Shown here: piece by piece, positions 7,230 through 15,729 of the stretch | Position numbering within the stretch: position 1 is the first letter of the stretch | Layout of the letters: every line of letters starts with the position of its first letter | Assembly: GCA_945897185.1 (NCBI GenBank) | Contig: CAMDFC010000012.1 | Span: 1 to 44,238 of the forward strand | Source: Chitinophaga pinensis | GTDB taxonomy: Bacteria; Bacteroidota; Bacteroidia; Chitinophagales; Chitinophagaceae | Direction: 5' to 3' | Length of the DNA: 44,238 nucleotides | The notes under the pieces: model-generated | Database searches by the model: none | What the model saw: the letters and a program-made list of their open reading frames with translations, nothing else | Told to the model about the DNA's origin: nothing | Made by a program: the position numbers and the translations under genes

Positions 7230-8168
7230 ATGGAAACAATTCTTGAAATCAATGGCTTGAAAAAATATTTTTCAGGTCAGAAGGCAGTCGACGACATCAG
7301 TTTTTCAATAGACAAAGGCTCTGTATTTGGATTGCTTGGTCCGAATGGCGCAGGCAAAACCACGCTGCTTCGCATGATTACGGGCATCTTCTTTCCCGAT
7401 GAAGGAAACATCACACTCCATGGCAAACCTTTTGAAACAATGCGCGACAATGCTTTCATAGGATACATGCCAGAAGAAAGGGGCTTGTACAAAAAAATGA
7501 AAATTGGCGAACAGGTACTTTACCTGGCACAACTAAAAGGCCTTTCCAAAAAAGAAGCTTTGGAAAAGATCAAATACTGGTTTGTGAAATTCGAAATGGA
7601 ATCGTGGTGGAACAAGAAAGTGGAAGACCTGAGCAAGGGCATGAGTCAGAAATTACAATTTGTAACAACAGTAGTACATAGTCCAAGTTTAATCATATTG
7701 GATGAACCCTTCAGCGGATTGGATCCGGTAAATGCAAACATTATTAAAGATGAAATATTTCGTCTTGCTAAAGAAGGCGCTACCATCATTTTTAGTACGC
7801 ATAGAATGGAGCAGGTTGAAGAGATATGTGACCATATTGTGTTGGTGAACAAGGGAAAAAAAATATTGGATGGCACGGTAGGTAAAATTAAACAAGACTT
7901 TAAAGAAAATCTTTTTGAAATCGGATTTGACCATCCCATTTTACCGGAACATACGGCCATCCATTTGTTTGAGGTGAAAGAAACACACAACAGTCACCTT
8001 CGCATCAAACTGAATGAAGGTTTTACAAATAACGATGTAATACAGTTTTTCATCAACAAAGGATTAAACATCCGCTCATTCAATGAAGTACTTCCATCCT
8101 TGAATGATATTTTCATCCGAGTGGTACAAGGAACACCAGGTGCCAGACAATTTCAAAACGATTTATAA
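7230..8168 (+). CDS. ABC transporter ATP-binding protein (ABC-2 exporter, NatA-like)
   Basis: This is the ATPase subunit of an ABC-2 exporter. Walker A is GPNGAGKTT (37-45), the signature is LSKGMSQ (134-140), and Walker B with the catalytic glutamate is LIILDEP (154-160). The H-loop histidine is in STHRMEQ. The C-terminal 90 residues resemble the DUF4162 extension found in NatA-type ATPases. I use the ATG at 7230, because the family begins right there (ETILEINGLKKYF) and an in-frame upstream start would overlap the flavoprotein by 86 bases. The permease follows after nine bases. The pair is like the sodium exporter NatAB in domain design, but the substrate cannot be read from the sequence. 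Confidence 0.9.
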   Translation: METILEINGLKKYFSGQKAVDDISFSIDKGSVFGLLGPNGAGKTTLLRMITGIFFPDEGNITLHGKPFETMRDNAFIGYMPEERGLYKKMKIGEQVLYLAQLKGLSKKEALEKIKYWFVKFEMESWWNKKVEDLSKGMSQKLQFVTTVVHSPSLIILDEPFSGLDPVNANIIKDEIFRLAKEGATIIFSTHRMEQVEEICDHIVLVNKGKKILDGTVGKIKQDFKENLFEIGFDHPILPEHTAIHLFEVKETHNSHLRIKLNEGFTNNDVIQFFINKGLNIRSFNEVLPSLNDIFIRVVQGTPGARQFQNDL

Positions 8169-8177
8169 ACCCTCACC

Positions 8178-9512
8178 ATGAACAAGGTTACACTCATCAT
8201 AAAAAGAGAATACATCACAAGAGTCCGTAACAAAAGATTTTTGTTGATGACATTTCTTATGCCCCTCATCTTTGTTGCCTTTATTGCAGGGTCTGCCTAT
8301 TTTGCTGCCACATCCAGAGATGAAATCAGTATAGCTGTAATTGACGGTCCCGCATTTCTGGAACAAAACATGAGAAGTGATAGTGGCAGTGTTTTGTTTG
8401 CCTTCCCTGAGGGAGTAGATTCCATCAATTACAAAGACAAAAAATTTGATGCCGTACTTTATCCCAGTTACGACAACGGTAAAATAAATGCAGAATTGTA
8501 TTCCTCCTCACAAATTGGTTTTGAACCTTCACGTTATATTGAAAGACAACTCAACAAGTCCCTTGAAAATAATTTACTCCTTGAAAAAGGAATTAATAAA
8601 GCCACACTTGATTCTATTTCAGACGCATCAGAAGAGAATGTAATCATGAAAAACATGATTGCGGATGAAGAAGGCGAATCCAAAGAAGCAAATGCTGGAC
8701 TAGCCTATGGTATTGGTTTTGGTAGCGGACTACTTATTTACATGACCATGTTCATTTTTGGGGCTATGGTAATGCGTGGTGTGGCAGAAGAAAAAACCAA
8801 TAGAATAGCAGAGGTAATTGTCTCTTCCTGCAAGCCCTTTGAATTGATGTTGGGTAAAATTATTGGCATAGCAGGTGTAGGCTTAACCCAATTGTTGTTA
8901 TGGATTGTGTTGATGATCGCCATCTCAAGCTCGCTTTCTCTTTTCATCCCTGCCGAAGCTTTACAAGAATTCCAAAATGCACAACAAGCAGGCACTTCAG
9001 TTAGTGCTGTTGCAAGCAGCAACCCCGCTGCCATGAAAATTTTAGAAGCCCAAAATACCATCACCGAAGGGGTAAACTGGGCCTTGATTCTTGGCTGTTT
9101 TGTTTTCTATTTCCTTGGAGGCTATTTGTTTTATGCTTCTCTTTTTGCTGCTATAGGAAGCGTTATCAATGAAGATCCACAAGAAGCCCAGCAATTGATG
9201 TTGCCTATTTCAATGCCAATTATTTTTTCATTTATCATCCTACAATCCGTTCTTGCAAATCCAGGAAGTCCGATGGCAATATGGACCAGCATTATTCCAT
9301 TTACCTCACCCATCATCATGATGGGCAGAATCCCATTTGGCGTGCCAAACACGGTGCCTTATTGGCAACTTGCTGTATCCATGCTGAGTTTGGTGGGCGG
9401 ATTTATTGCAACCACCTGGTTCGCGGGTAAAATTTACCGTACTGGTATTTTGATGTATGGGAAAAAAGTTACCTGGAAAGAAATGCTGAAATGGACTTTT
9501 AGAAAAAATTGA
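8178..9512 (+). CDS. ABC-2 type permease (NatB-like)
   Basis: The 444-residue membrane subunit partners with the ATPase just upstream. It has an N-terminal transmembrane helix (about residues 20-42, preceded by the basic IKREYITRVRNKRF stretch). A large extracytoplasmic domain (about 50-170) comes next, and then five to six hydrophobic segments between about 175 and 430. The sequence VAEEKTNRIAEVIVSSCKPFELMLGKIIG before the second helix bundle is characteristic of ABC-2/NatB permeases. The nine-base gap to the ATPase gene indicates one transcript. The substrate is unknown. Ion or small-molecule export is the family range. Confidence 0.9.
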   Translation: MNKVTLIIKREYITRVRNKRFLLMTFLMPLIFVAFIAGSAYFAATSRDEISIAVIDGPAFLEQNMRSDSGSVLFAFPEGVDSINYKDKKFDAVLYPSYDNGKINAELYSSSQIGFEPSRYIERQLNKSLENNLLLEKGINKATLDSISDASEENVIMKNMIADEEGESKEANAGLAYGIGFGSGLLIYMTMFIFGAMVMRGVAEEKTNRIAEVIVSSCKPFELMLGKIIGIAGVGLTQLLLWIVLMIAISSSLSLFIPAEALQEFQNAQQAGTSVSAVASSNPAAMKILEAQNTITEGVNWALILGCFVFYFLGGYLFYASLFAAIGSVINEDPQEAQQLMLPISMPIIFSFIILQSVLANPGSPMAIWTSIIPFTSPIIMMGRIPFGVPNTVPYWQLAVSMLSLVGGFIATTWFAGKIYRTGILMYGKKVTWKEMLKWTFRKN

Positions 9513-9555
9513 TGGTTTCTTTATCAACGTTTAAACATTGGCATAAAATTTGATG

Positions 9556-9563
9556 TAATCTTG
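9556..9563 (+). promoter_or_regulatory. -7 promoter box touching the MsbA-like exporter start
   Basis: TAATCTTG is a one-mismatch match to TAnnTTTG and ends four bases before the ATG at 9568. Used as a normal -7 box, it would place the first transcribed base at or next to the start codon, giving a leaderless or nearly leaderless mRNA. Confidence 0.4.
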
Positions 9564-9567
9564 CCGT

Positions 9568-11340
9568 ATGAAACTATTATATGGCTACCTGAAGCCCTAC
9601 AAAGGGCAGATTGCACTTACCATGTTGCTTGCAACCATCAACACCGTTTTCTCTCTAATTGATCCCATCATTTTTGGTAGAATCATTAAGTTGTCGCAAG
9701 ACATCAATACCAGACAAGAAAACGGCAATGCGTTTGACTGGAATGAGTTTTTTTCAGCAACCATGGTCTTGCTGTTGATGTCTATGGGAACCGCGATGGT
9801 AAGTAGGATTGCCAAGAACATGCAAGACTATTTCGCCAATGTAGTTATTCAAAAATTTGGTGCAAAGATTTTTACAGATGGCTTACAGCATGCCATGAAA
9901 CTCCCCTACCAGGAGTTTGAAGACCAAAGAAGTGGGGAAACCTTAAGCATCCTTACCAAAGTAAGAACAGACACTGAAAAATTCATCAACTACTTTGTAA
10001 ATGCACTTTTTGCGATTGTGGTTGGCGTTGTTTTTGTTTTTATCTACGCTTCAGTTTATATACACTGGACCGTTCCGGTTGCTTACGTTGTGGGCATTTC
10101 ATTGTTGTCTTGGGGTACCAATGCCTTGAGCAAAAAAGTAAAAACCATACAAAAGAAGATAGTAAGCAAAACAACATCACTGGCGGGTACCACCACAGAA
10201 AGCTTACGCAACATTGAATTGGTAAAGAGTTTGGGACTAACAACACAAGAAGTAAATAGGCTCAACTCAGACACGTATAAAATACTCGGACTAGAACTAA
10301 CCAAAGTAAAAAGAATCAGAAGCATTAGCTTTTTGCAAGGCACCCTTGTAAATACTTTACGTCAGGTTATTTTATTCTTGTTAATGTGGCTGGTTTTTAA
10401 AGATGATATGCAACCTCACGAATTGGTTACCATGCAGTTCTTCTCCTTCTTCATTTTTGGACCACTACAAGAAATAGGAAATATTATTCTGTCTTACAGA
10501 GAAGCAGAAGCATCCATTGGAAATTATCACCAATTGATGATCAAGCAACCTGAATCTACACCTGAAAATCCTGTCCATTTGGGCAGTATTGAAACCCTGG
10601 AATTCAAAGAGGTTGGATTCAAACACCTTACTGCAAAACAAAAAGCAATTGACGGTATCAGCTTTAGTGTAAACAGGGGTGAAACAATTGCATTTGTTGG
10701 TCCATCAGGTTCAGGAAAAACAACCTTGATGAAATTATTGGTTGGCCTATATCGTCCGCAAGAAGGAAAAGTATTATACAATGGGTTGGATGAGAATGAA
10801 ATTGATTTTGAAGACCTGAGAAAACAAATAGGTTTTGTAACACAAGACACACAATTGTTTTCTGGAACAATCAAAGAAAACTTGCTCTTTGTAAACCCCA
10901 ATGCTACTGAAGAAGAAATTCAATTGGCACTTGATAAATCATCTTGCCACAATTTGCTAGACAGAACTGATAATGGTATTCTTACTGTAATTGGAGAAGG
11001 TGGACTAAAACTTTCTGGCGGTGAAAAACAGCGTATTTCTATTGCACGTGCCTTGTTGAGAAATCCTAGAGTTTTGCTTTTTGATGAAGCCACTTCTGCA
11101 TTGGATTCAATAACAGAAGAAGAGATCACAGAGACCATTCGCTCTATATCAGCAAGGAAAGAACAAATAACTTTATTGATTGCTCACCGGTTGTCTACCA
11201 TCATGCATGCAGACACCATTTATGTTTTAGAACGTGGTGAAATTGTTGAGACAGGCTCTCACCAAGAACTGCTAGACGCCAAAGGGCTTTACTATGCCAT
11301 GTGGCGCCAGCAGATCGGTGAAAGAAAAAAAACTGAATAG
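9568..11340 (+). CDS. ABC exporter with fused membrane and ATPase domains (MsbA-like)
   Basis: This half-transporter should work as a homodimer or heterodimer in the inner membrane. Residues 1-320 hold six predicted helices of an ABC transporter type 1 membrane domain. The ATPase half shows Walker A GPSGSGKTT (about 377-385), Q-loop VTQDTQLF, signature LSGGEKQR (about 482-489), Walker B VLLFDEATSALD and the H-loop LIAHRLST. It is 590 residues long, normal for the MsbA/lipid and multidrug exporter group, which cannot be told apart by sequence alone. It lies 55 bases after the ABC-2 permease with its own promoter-like box. Its stop codon directly abuts the stop of the convergent lipoprotein gene. 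Confidence 0.9.
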   Translation: MKLLYGYLKPYKGQIALTMLLATINTVFSLIDPIIFGRIIKLSQDINTRQENGNAFDWNEFFSATMVLLLMSMGTAMVSRIAKNMQDYFANVVIQKFGAKIFTDGLQHAMKLPYQEFEDQRSGETLSILTKVRTDTEKFINYFVNALFAIVVGVVFVFIYASVYIHWTVPVAYVVGISLLSWGTNALSKKVKTIQKKIVSKTTSLAGTTTESLRNIELVKSLGLTTQEVNRLNSDTYKILGLELTKVKRIRSISFLQGTLVNTLRQVILFLLMWLVFKDDMQPHELVTMQFFSFFIFGPLQEIGNIILSYREAEASIGNYHQLMIKQPESTPENPVHLGSIETLEFKEVGFKHLTAKQKAIDGISFSVNRGETIAFVGPSGSGKTTLMKLLVGLYRPQEGKVLYNGLDENEIDFEDLRKQIGFVTQDTQLFSGTIKENLLFVNPNATEEEIQLALDKSSCHNLLDRTDNGILTVIGEGGLKLSGGEKQRISIARALLRNPRVLLFDEATSALDSITEEEITETIRSISARKEQITLLIAHRLSTIMHADTIYVLERGEIVETGSHQELLDAKGLYYAMWRQQIGERKKTE

Positions 11341-11901
11341 TTATTTAATAATCAATTTGAAATCCAATTCAATATCGGTATCTCCCTTATTGAGTAGATC
11401 GTTGGCAGCTTTGGTGCCCGGCTTGTGCTTAAGCACCACCCTTACTGTTCCTGTACCTGCATTTAAACCTGTAACCCAAGTGGTATTTAAACCCAATGGT
11501 AAATTGTTGGCATCTGTGTCATAATCTGATACAGATAAGAGGTTTGAAGAGCTGGGCACAAAATAGAACTGATGATCATTTGCTTCAGCTTTGATTTCCT
11601 TGGTGATATCATCAGCCGGACTAACACTTTCATTGAGCACGCTAACCTCACAGATATAGATTACATTTTTTACCAAAACAATACTATCAAATTTTACTGG
11701 GACGGCTCCGCCTTCTCCATCCAAATCTTTGAATTCAAATACAAGAGGAACTGCACCAGCCAAAAGGGGATTGGTGAGCTTTAACTTTACTGTGGTAATT
11801 AATTCACCTTCATTGGGATCTACCACTGGATCTTTTTTACAACTGTTCAATACAAGTACAAAAAACAAAAGCACTGCAGAAAATAAAATATTGTTTTTCA
11901 T
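11341..11901 (-). CDS. Small lipoprotein paired with the TonB receptor
   Basis: The 186-residue protein has a lipoprotein signal (MKNNILFSAVLLFFVLVLNSC, lipobox cysteine 21) and a beta-rich body. It carries ELITTVKLKLTN, EFKDLDGEGG, LNESVSPADDITKEIKAEANDHQFYF and TGTVRVVLKHKPG. I recognise it as the Bacteroidota family often labelled type 1 periplasmic binding fold protein, found beside TonB-dependent receptors. The biochemical role is not established. It is downstream of the receptor by 11 bases and should be cotranscribed and exposed on the outer membrane or periplasmic face. Several acidic and histidine residues could bind a metal, but that is inference. The gene end has no room for its own terminator. 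Confidence 0.8.
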   Translation of the reverse strand: MKNNILFSAVLLFFVLVLNSCKKDPVVDPNEGELITTVKLKLTNPLLAGAVPLVFEFKDLDGEGGAVPVKFDSIVLVKNVIYICEVSVLNESVSPADDITKEIKAEANDHQFYFVPSSSNLLSVSDYDTDANNLPLGLNTTWVTGLNAGTGTVRVVLKHKPGTKAANDLLNKGDTDIELDFKLIIK

Positions 11902-11912
11902 AATTCTCAGAT

Positions 11913-14294
11913 TTAAAAGGCCATTTTTATTTTAAATGAAATATTTCTACCTCTATCTAAGGCAAAATACCTGAAAGCATTCATATAATCGCGATAGGCA
12001 ACATTGAATAAATTAGTTACACTGAATACAACATCAATTTTTTTGTTCATTAACTCAAGTCCGGCAGCTGCTTCAAAATTTGTTAGTCCATATGCAGGCG
12101 GAGGCGCCATATAATCCGACTCCATCGATTCTTGACCATTCTGGTTAATCACTTTAATATTACCAGTTGCTGGCACTCGCTTTTGCGCTGTAACATATTG
12201 ATAGGACAACTTAATGGATGGTTGCTTTATTTTTCTACCATCCACAAATACATAATTTAAATCTGCCTCATACCGATCTGATGGCATTTGTATTAACCAT
12301 GTATTTTGTCTGCGATCAAATGCCCTTAATATTGAAGCTTTGACATGAGATTGCAAATGATTATTAAACTTATATCCAATATTAATATCAGATCCAGTTA
12401 ACACTGCATCTGTTTGTGCAAAATCAAATGCAGGAAATGCTCCACGAATAGTAAGTAGCGGGGGGTAAGTGGGTTTCAAATAAATAAAATCACTGATGAC
12501 TTTATTATAAACACCAAAATCGATTTCCCATTTACTATTGTTGTACAATAAATTTCCCAACAAGCTATAGGCGCGCTCTGGATTAATTGTTGGATCACCC
12601 CTTTCAATTCTTGCTGCACCATGGTGTAAACCATTGCTGAATAATTCATTCATTTGAGGCGCTCTCCAGGCTATTGCGGCAGTTATTGATGCCCTAAGAT
12701 TTTCATTGAAAACATAAGCTACTACACCAGTACCAGAAAGTCCACTAAAATTCCTTTTACCATATGGATCGCCAGCTGCCAAAGCATTACCAATCAATGC
12801 ATCATAAGGTGCTTTATCGTTATCCGTTATTGCAAATCGAGCCCTATAATCATATCTTAATCCGCCTTCAATTTGCCACTGCTTATACTTGTACTTTTCG
12901 GCTATCCAAAAGCCAAAATCTAGACCTTGGTAGTTTGGTATAAAATAGCGGTAGTTGATTGAATTTTGCTGATGCATAACGTTTAGTCCCATTGAACCTT
13001 TAAAACGCGTATCTCCAAAATGCTCCCATACTAAGTCAGCCATATTGGTCAATAAATTCAATTGCAATTGAGGCTGTTCAGTTTCTGATCTGGTGATATC
13101 AAATTCCTTTCTGATGTTTATTTGAGAGGAAAAAGTAAGACTGATTCTGCTCTTACCCAATTGCTCTGAAAATCCTTTTAGTTTAACCAAGTGGTGCTGC
13201 ACATCTTGATAAGGACGATCGATTACATAACTAAAATCAGCATCTTTTATATATGAGGGTGGCTCTTGCAATCGAATCAAGTTTTCCAAATCAGTAAGAT
13301 TACCAATATGTGCTCCAGAGAAAATGCCAATTCTTGTATTAAAGACACTGTAAAAAAGTTCAGCTCCTTTATTCTTTATACGCCATCCGGTTGCAGCAGA
13401 CATATTAAATTCTTCAACCCCGGAATTCTTTAACCAATATTCAGCTGTCCTAGCATTGCCACCACGTTTAAAAGTCCCCTGTAACCGCCATGCAGTTTTC
13501 TCTGCTTTGTCGAAACTACTTTCCACCATAGCTGAAATTACTCCCTGACGGTTATTGCTAAATGCGGCTAAGTTCAATTCTCCATTCAACTCGCGATGGT
13601 ATTGCAACAAGCGTGGTTCAACCAATATCACTCCTCCAATTGCATCTCCACCATAACGCACAGAAGATGCGCCTTTAATTACAGTAAGTCTGTTGGCTAC
13701 ATAAGGATCAATTTCAGGAGCGTGTTCGCTACCCCATTGTTGGCCTTCTTGTCTGATGCCGTTGTTGAGAATTAAAACACGACTGCTATGTAAACCCTGA
13801 ATAACAGGTTTATAGATATTGTTTCCTGTTTGCAGAACCGTAACACCAGCAATTCTTTGTAAAGACTCTCCAAGGGTCAACCCCCTTGTTGCAGCCAACT
13901 CCTTTCCTTTCAATTCTCCTGTGATACCTTCAGCACGAATTGATGCAGTTCCCACTACAACAACTTCCTGTAATATATTTTCAGCATGGGGAAGAACAAT
14001 ATTCTTCTCCATGTCATCTTTGATGTGGAAATGATAATCGGTAGTCTGACAACCCGCATGGCTGATGCGTAAGGTATAGTCACCCGGACAAAGTCCATTT
14101 ATTACATATTTACCCTGCTGATCAGTGATAACTGATTGCTTCAGTTCTACAATTGTTGCAGTAGCCTTTTCCAAAACCAATCGGGTATCCGCATCTTTAA
14201 CTACCCCACGAATATTCAAAATACATTGAGCTGAGCTGTAATTGCTCAAAACTAGTAGCACCAATGATATTGTAAAAAACTTCAACCTCATCAA
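11913..14294 (-). CDS. TonB-dependent outer-membrane receptor
   Basis: The 793-residue receptor has a signal peptide (1-22, ending SSAQC). A carboxypeptidase-like regulatory domain follows (about 25-95: IRGVVKDADTRLVLEKATATI, GKYVINGLCPGDYTLRI). Then come a plug (about 115-225: GLTLGESLQRIAGVTVLQTG, GLHSSRVLILNNG, VIKGASSVRYGGDAIGGVI) and a 22-strand-type barrel ending in the aromatic residue F793. It imports a ligand across the outer membrane using TonB energy. The barrel loop NGLHHGAARIERGDP resembles zinc-type receptors (ZnuD group) that I know, so metal uptake is a reasonable guess and not proven. It leads an operon with the lipoprotein. A palindrome overlaps its promoter, which indicates repressor control. 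Confidence 0.9.
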   Translation of the reverse strand: MMRLKFFTISLVLLVLSNYSSAQCILNIRGVVKDADTRLVLEKATATIVELKQSVITDQQGKYVINGLCPGDYTLRISHAGCQTTDYHFHIKDDMEKNIVLPHAENILQEVVVVGTASIRAEGITGELKGKELAATRGLTLGESLQRIAGVTVLQTGNNIYKPVIQGLHSSRVLILNNGIRQEGQQWGSEHAPEIDPYVANRLTVIKGASSVRYGGDAIGGVILVEPRLLQYHRELNGELNLAAFSNNRQGVISAMVESSFDKAEKTAWRLQGTFKRGGNARTAEYWLKNSGVEEFNMSAATGWRIKNKGAELFYSVFNTRIGIFSGAHIGNLTDLENLIRLQEPPSYIKDADFSYVIDRPYQDVQHHLVKLKGFSEQLGKSRISLTFSSQINIRKEFDITRSETEQPQLQLNLLTNMADLVWEHFGDTRFKGSMGLNVMHQQNSINYRYFIPNYQGLDFGFWIAEKYKYKQWQIEGGLRYDYRARFAITDNDKAPYDALIGNALAAGDPYGKRNFSGLSGTGVVAYVFNENLRASITAAIAWRAPQMNELFSNGLHHGAARIERGDPTINPERAYSLLGNLLYNNSKWEIDFGVYNKVISDFIYLKPTYPPLLTIRGAFPAFDFAQTDAVLTGSDINIGYKFNNHLQSHVKASILRAFDRRQNTWLIQMPSDRYEADLNYVFVDGRKIKQPSIKLSYQYVTAQKRVPATGNIKVINQNGQESMESDYMAPPPAYGLTNFEAAAGLELMNKKIDVVFSVTNLFNVAYRDYMNAFRYFALDRGRNISFKIKMAF

Positions 14295-14307
14295 TCTGGT
14301 AAAGAGT

Positions 14308-14350
14308 CAAAGCTAAGGAAAAAATTAAAATTTGCAACAATATTGCAAAT
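14308..14350 (-). promoter_or_regulatory. TonB receptor promoter with overlapping 21-bp palindromic operator
   Basis: On the minus strand the -7 box TAGCTTTG (14308-14315) and a TTG (14335-14337) are exactly 19 bases apart. A 21-bp inverted repeat at 14330-14350 has arms ATTTGCAA and TTGCAAAT around a 5-base centre and covers the TTG element. A dimeric repressor bound here would block RNA polymerase. The shape (about 20 bp, AT-rich, dyad) suits a Fur-family metal sensor such as Zur. The regulator identity is inference. Confidence 0.75.
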
Positions 14351-14353
14351 AAT

Positions 14354-15529
14354 TTAAAACCTTTCGATAATTCCTGCAATTCCTTGTCCCCCGCCTACAC
14401 AAGCGGAGACCATACCGTAGCGTTTATTGAGGCGTTTTAAATCGCCCAACAACTGTACTGTAAGCTTTGCTCCAGTGCATCCCAACGGGTGACCTAATGC
14501 AATTGCTCCACCATTGATGTTTATTCTTGACTTATCTAAATTGAGTTCATTGATAACAGCAAGTGATTGTGCTGCGAAAGCTTCATTGAGTTCAATGAGA
14601 TCTATATCGTCGATATTTAATCCTGCTAGTTTTAGCACTTTAGGAATAGCAACAACCGGACCAATACCCATGATTCTGGGATTAACGCCGGCTACTGCGC
14701 TGTGAACCAGTCTACCAATTGGCTGTAGACCAAGTTCTTTTACCATTTTCTCACTCATTACAATTACAAATGCAGCACCATCACTTGTCTGTGATGAATT
14801 TCCCGCAGTTACAGTTCCTTTCACGGCAAATGCAGGCTTGAGTTTTGCTAAGCCTTCCAAGCTGGTATCAGCACGAACTCCCTCGTCGGTATCCACTACA
14901 TAACTTCTTTTCTGGCGCTTACCCTTTTCATCCAGATAAACTTCATTTACAGTGATGGGAACAATCCCATCTTTGAAATGTCCATTTTGAATGGCATGTA
15001 ATGCCTTTTGATGTGAGACCAATGAAAATTCATCTTGGGCTTCTCGACTAACATTGAATTGTTTTGCTACGGCTTCAGCAGTCAACCCCATATTAATATA
15101 ATAGTCGGGTTCATCAGAAGCAATATTAAAAGAAGGAACAGTTTTCCAACCTGCTGCCGGGACGAAACTCATACTCTCCGTACCACCTGCAATAATGCAT
15201 TCTGCCATACCTGATCGGATCTTGGCAGTAGCCATTGCAATGGTTTCCAAACCTGAAGCACAATAGCGATTCACTGTAATTCCAGGTGCCTGTTCACCCA
15301 ATGCACGTGCAGCAATAATTCGTCCAACTTGAAGACCTTGTTCTGCTTCAGGAACTGCATTACCCACAATCACATCGTCAATTCTTGTTTTATCAAGCTC
15401 AGGAACTTTTTTCATCAACTCCTGAATTACTTCAATGGCTAGATCATCTGGACGGGTAAATCTAAAACCACCTTTCTTTGCCTTTCCTACTGCTGTTCTA
15501 AGACCGGCAACAATATATGCTTCCTGCAT
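14354..15529 (-). CDS. Acetyl-CoA acyltransferase (thiolase)
   Basis: This is a thiolase that cleaves 3-ketoacyl-CoA or condenses acetyl-CoA. The nucleophilic cysteine is C90 in NRYCASGLETIA, followed by GGTESMS. Then come NEAFAAQ, the catalytic histidine H347 in GGAIALGHPLGCTGAK and C377 in ACVGGGQG. The 391-residue length is standard. The family cannot be split safely into FadA-type (beta-oxidation), AtoB-type or PcaF-type from sequence alone. The RIDDVIVGNAVPEAEQG and RYCASGLE features lean to the fatty-acid degradation type. No partner fadB is adjacent. Its upstream region holds two inverted repeats over the probable promoter, suggesting regulated expression. Confidence 0.9.
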   Translation of the reverse strand: MQEAYIVAGLRTAVGKAKKGGFRFTRPDDLAIEVIQELMKKVPELDKTRIDDVIVGNAVPEAEQGLQVGRIIAARALGEQAPGITVNRYCASGLETIAMATAKIRSGMAECIIAGGTESMSFVPAAGWKTVPSFNIASDEPDYYINMGLTAEAVAKQFNVSREAQDEFSLVSHQKALHAIQNGHFKDGIVPITVNEVYLDEKGKRQKRSYVVDTDEGVRADTSLEGLAKLKPAFAVKGTVTAGNSSQTSDGAAFVIVMSEKMVKELGLQPIGRLVHSAVAGVNPRIMGIGPVVAIPKVLKLAGLNIDDIDLIELNEAFAAQSLAVINELNLDKSRININGGAIALGHPLGCTGAKLTVQLLGDLKRLNKRYGMVSACVGGGQGIAGIIERF

Positions 15530-15551
15530 GGTGATGAATTTTGTGTATGCC

Positions 15552-15607
15552 CAAATTTAAGGAAAAAGGCTGTCCTTAAAAAGTAAAGCGGTCAATTGAC
15601 CGCTTTA
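15552..15607 (-). promoter_or_regulatory. Thiolase promoter with two inverted repeats, one a perfect 24-bp palindrome
   Basis: On the minus strand TAAATTTG (15552-15559) is a fitting -7 box 22 bases before the thiolase ATG. An inverted repeat with arms TTTAAGGA and TCCTTAAA (15556-15563 and 15573-15580) overlaps it. Four bases further upstream is a perfect uninterrupted 24-bp palindrome (15584-15607) with half-site TAAAGCGGTCAA. The gap lies between divergent genes, so neither is a terminator. They look like operators. A TetR- or GntR-type regulator of fatty-acid genes would fit but is not shown. Confidence 0.6.
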
Positions 15608-15729
15608 TGTCTAAATCAAACTAAAATCCATGAGCTCATCATCTAAAAAGATGGAGATTGATAAAAATTAATTTTTTTGAGGCAACCAAAACCAAATAAA
15701 TGATATCTTAATTGAATTATACCAACATT

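Noticed and set aside
15584-15607. Reading the 24-bp palindrome as a terminator
   Set aside because: It lies between divergent genes, has no loop and is not followed by a T run.
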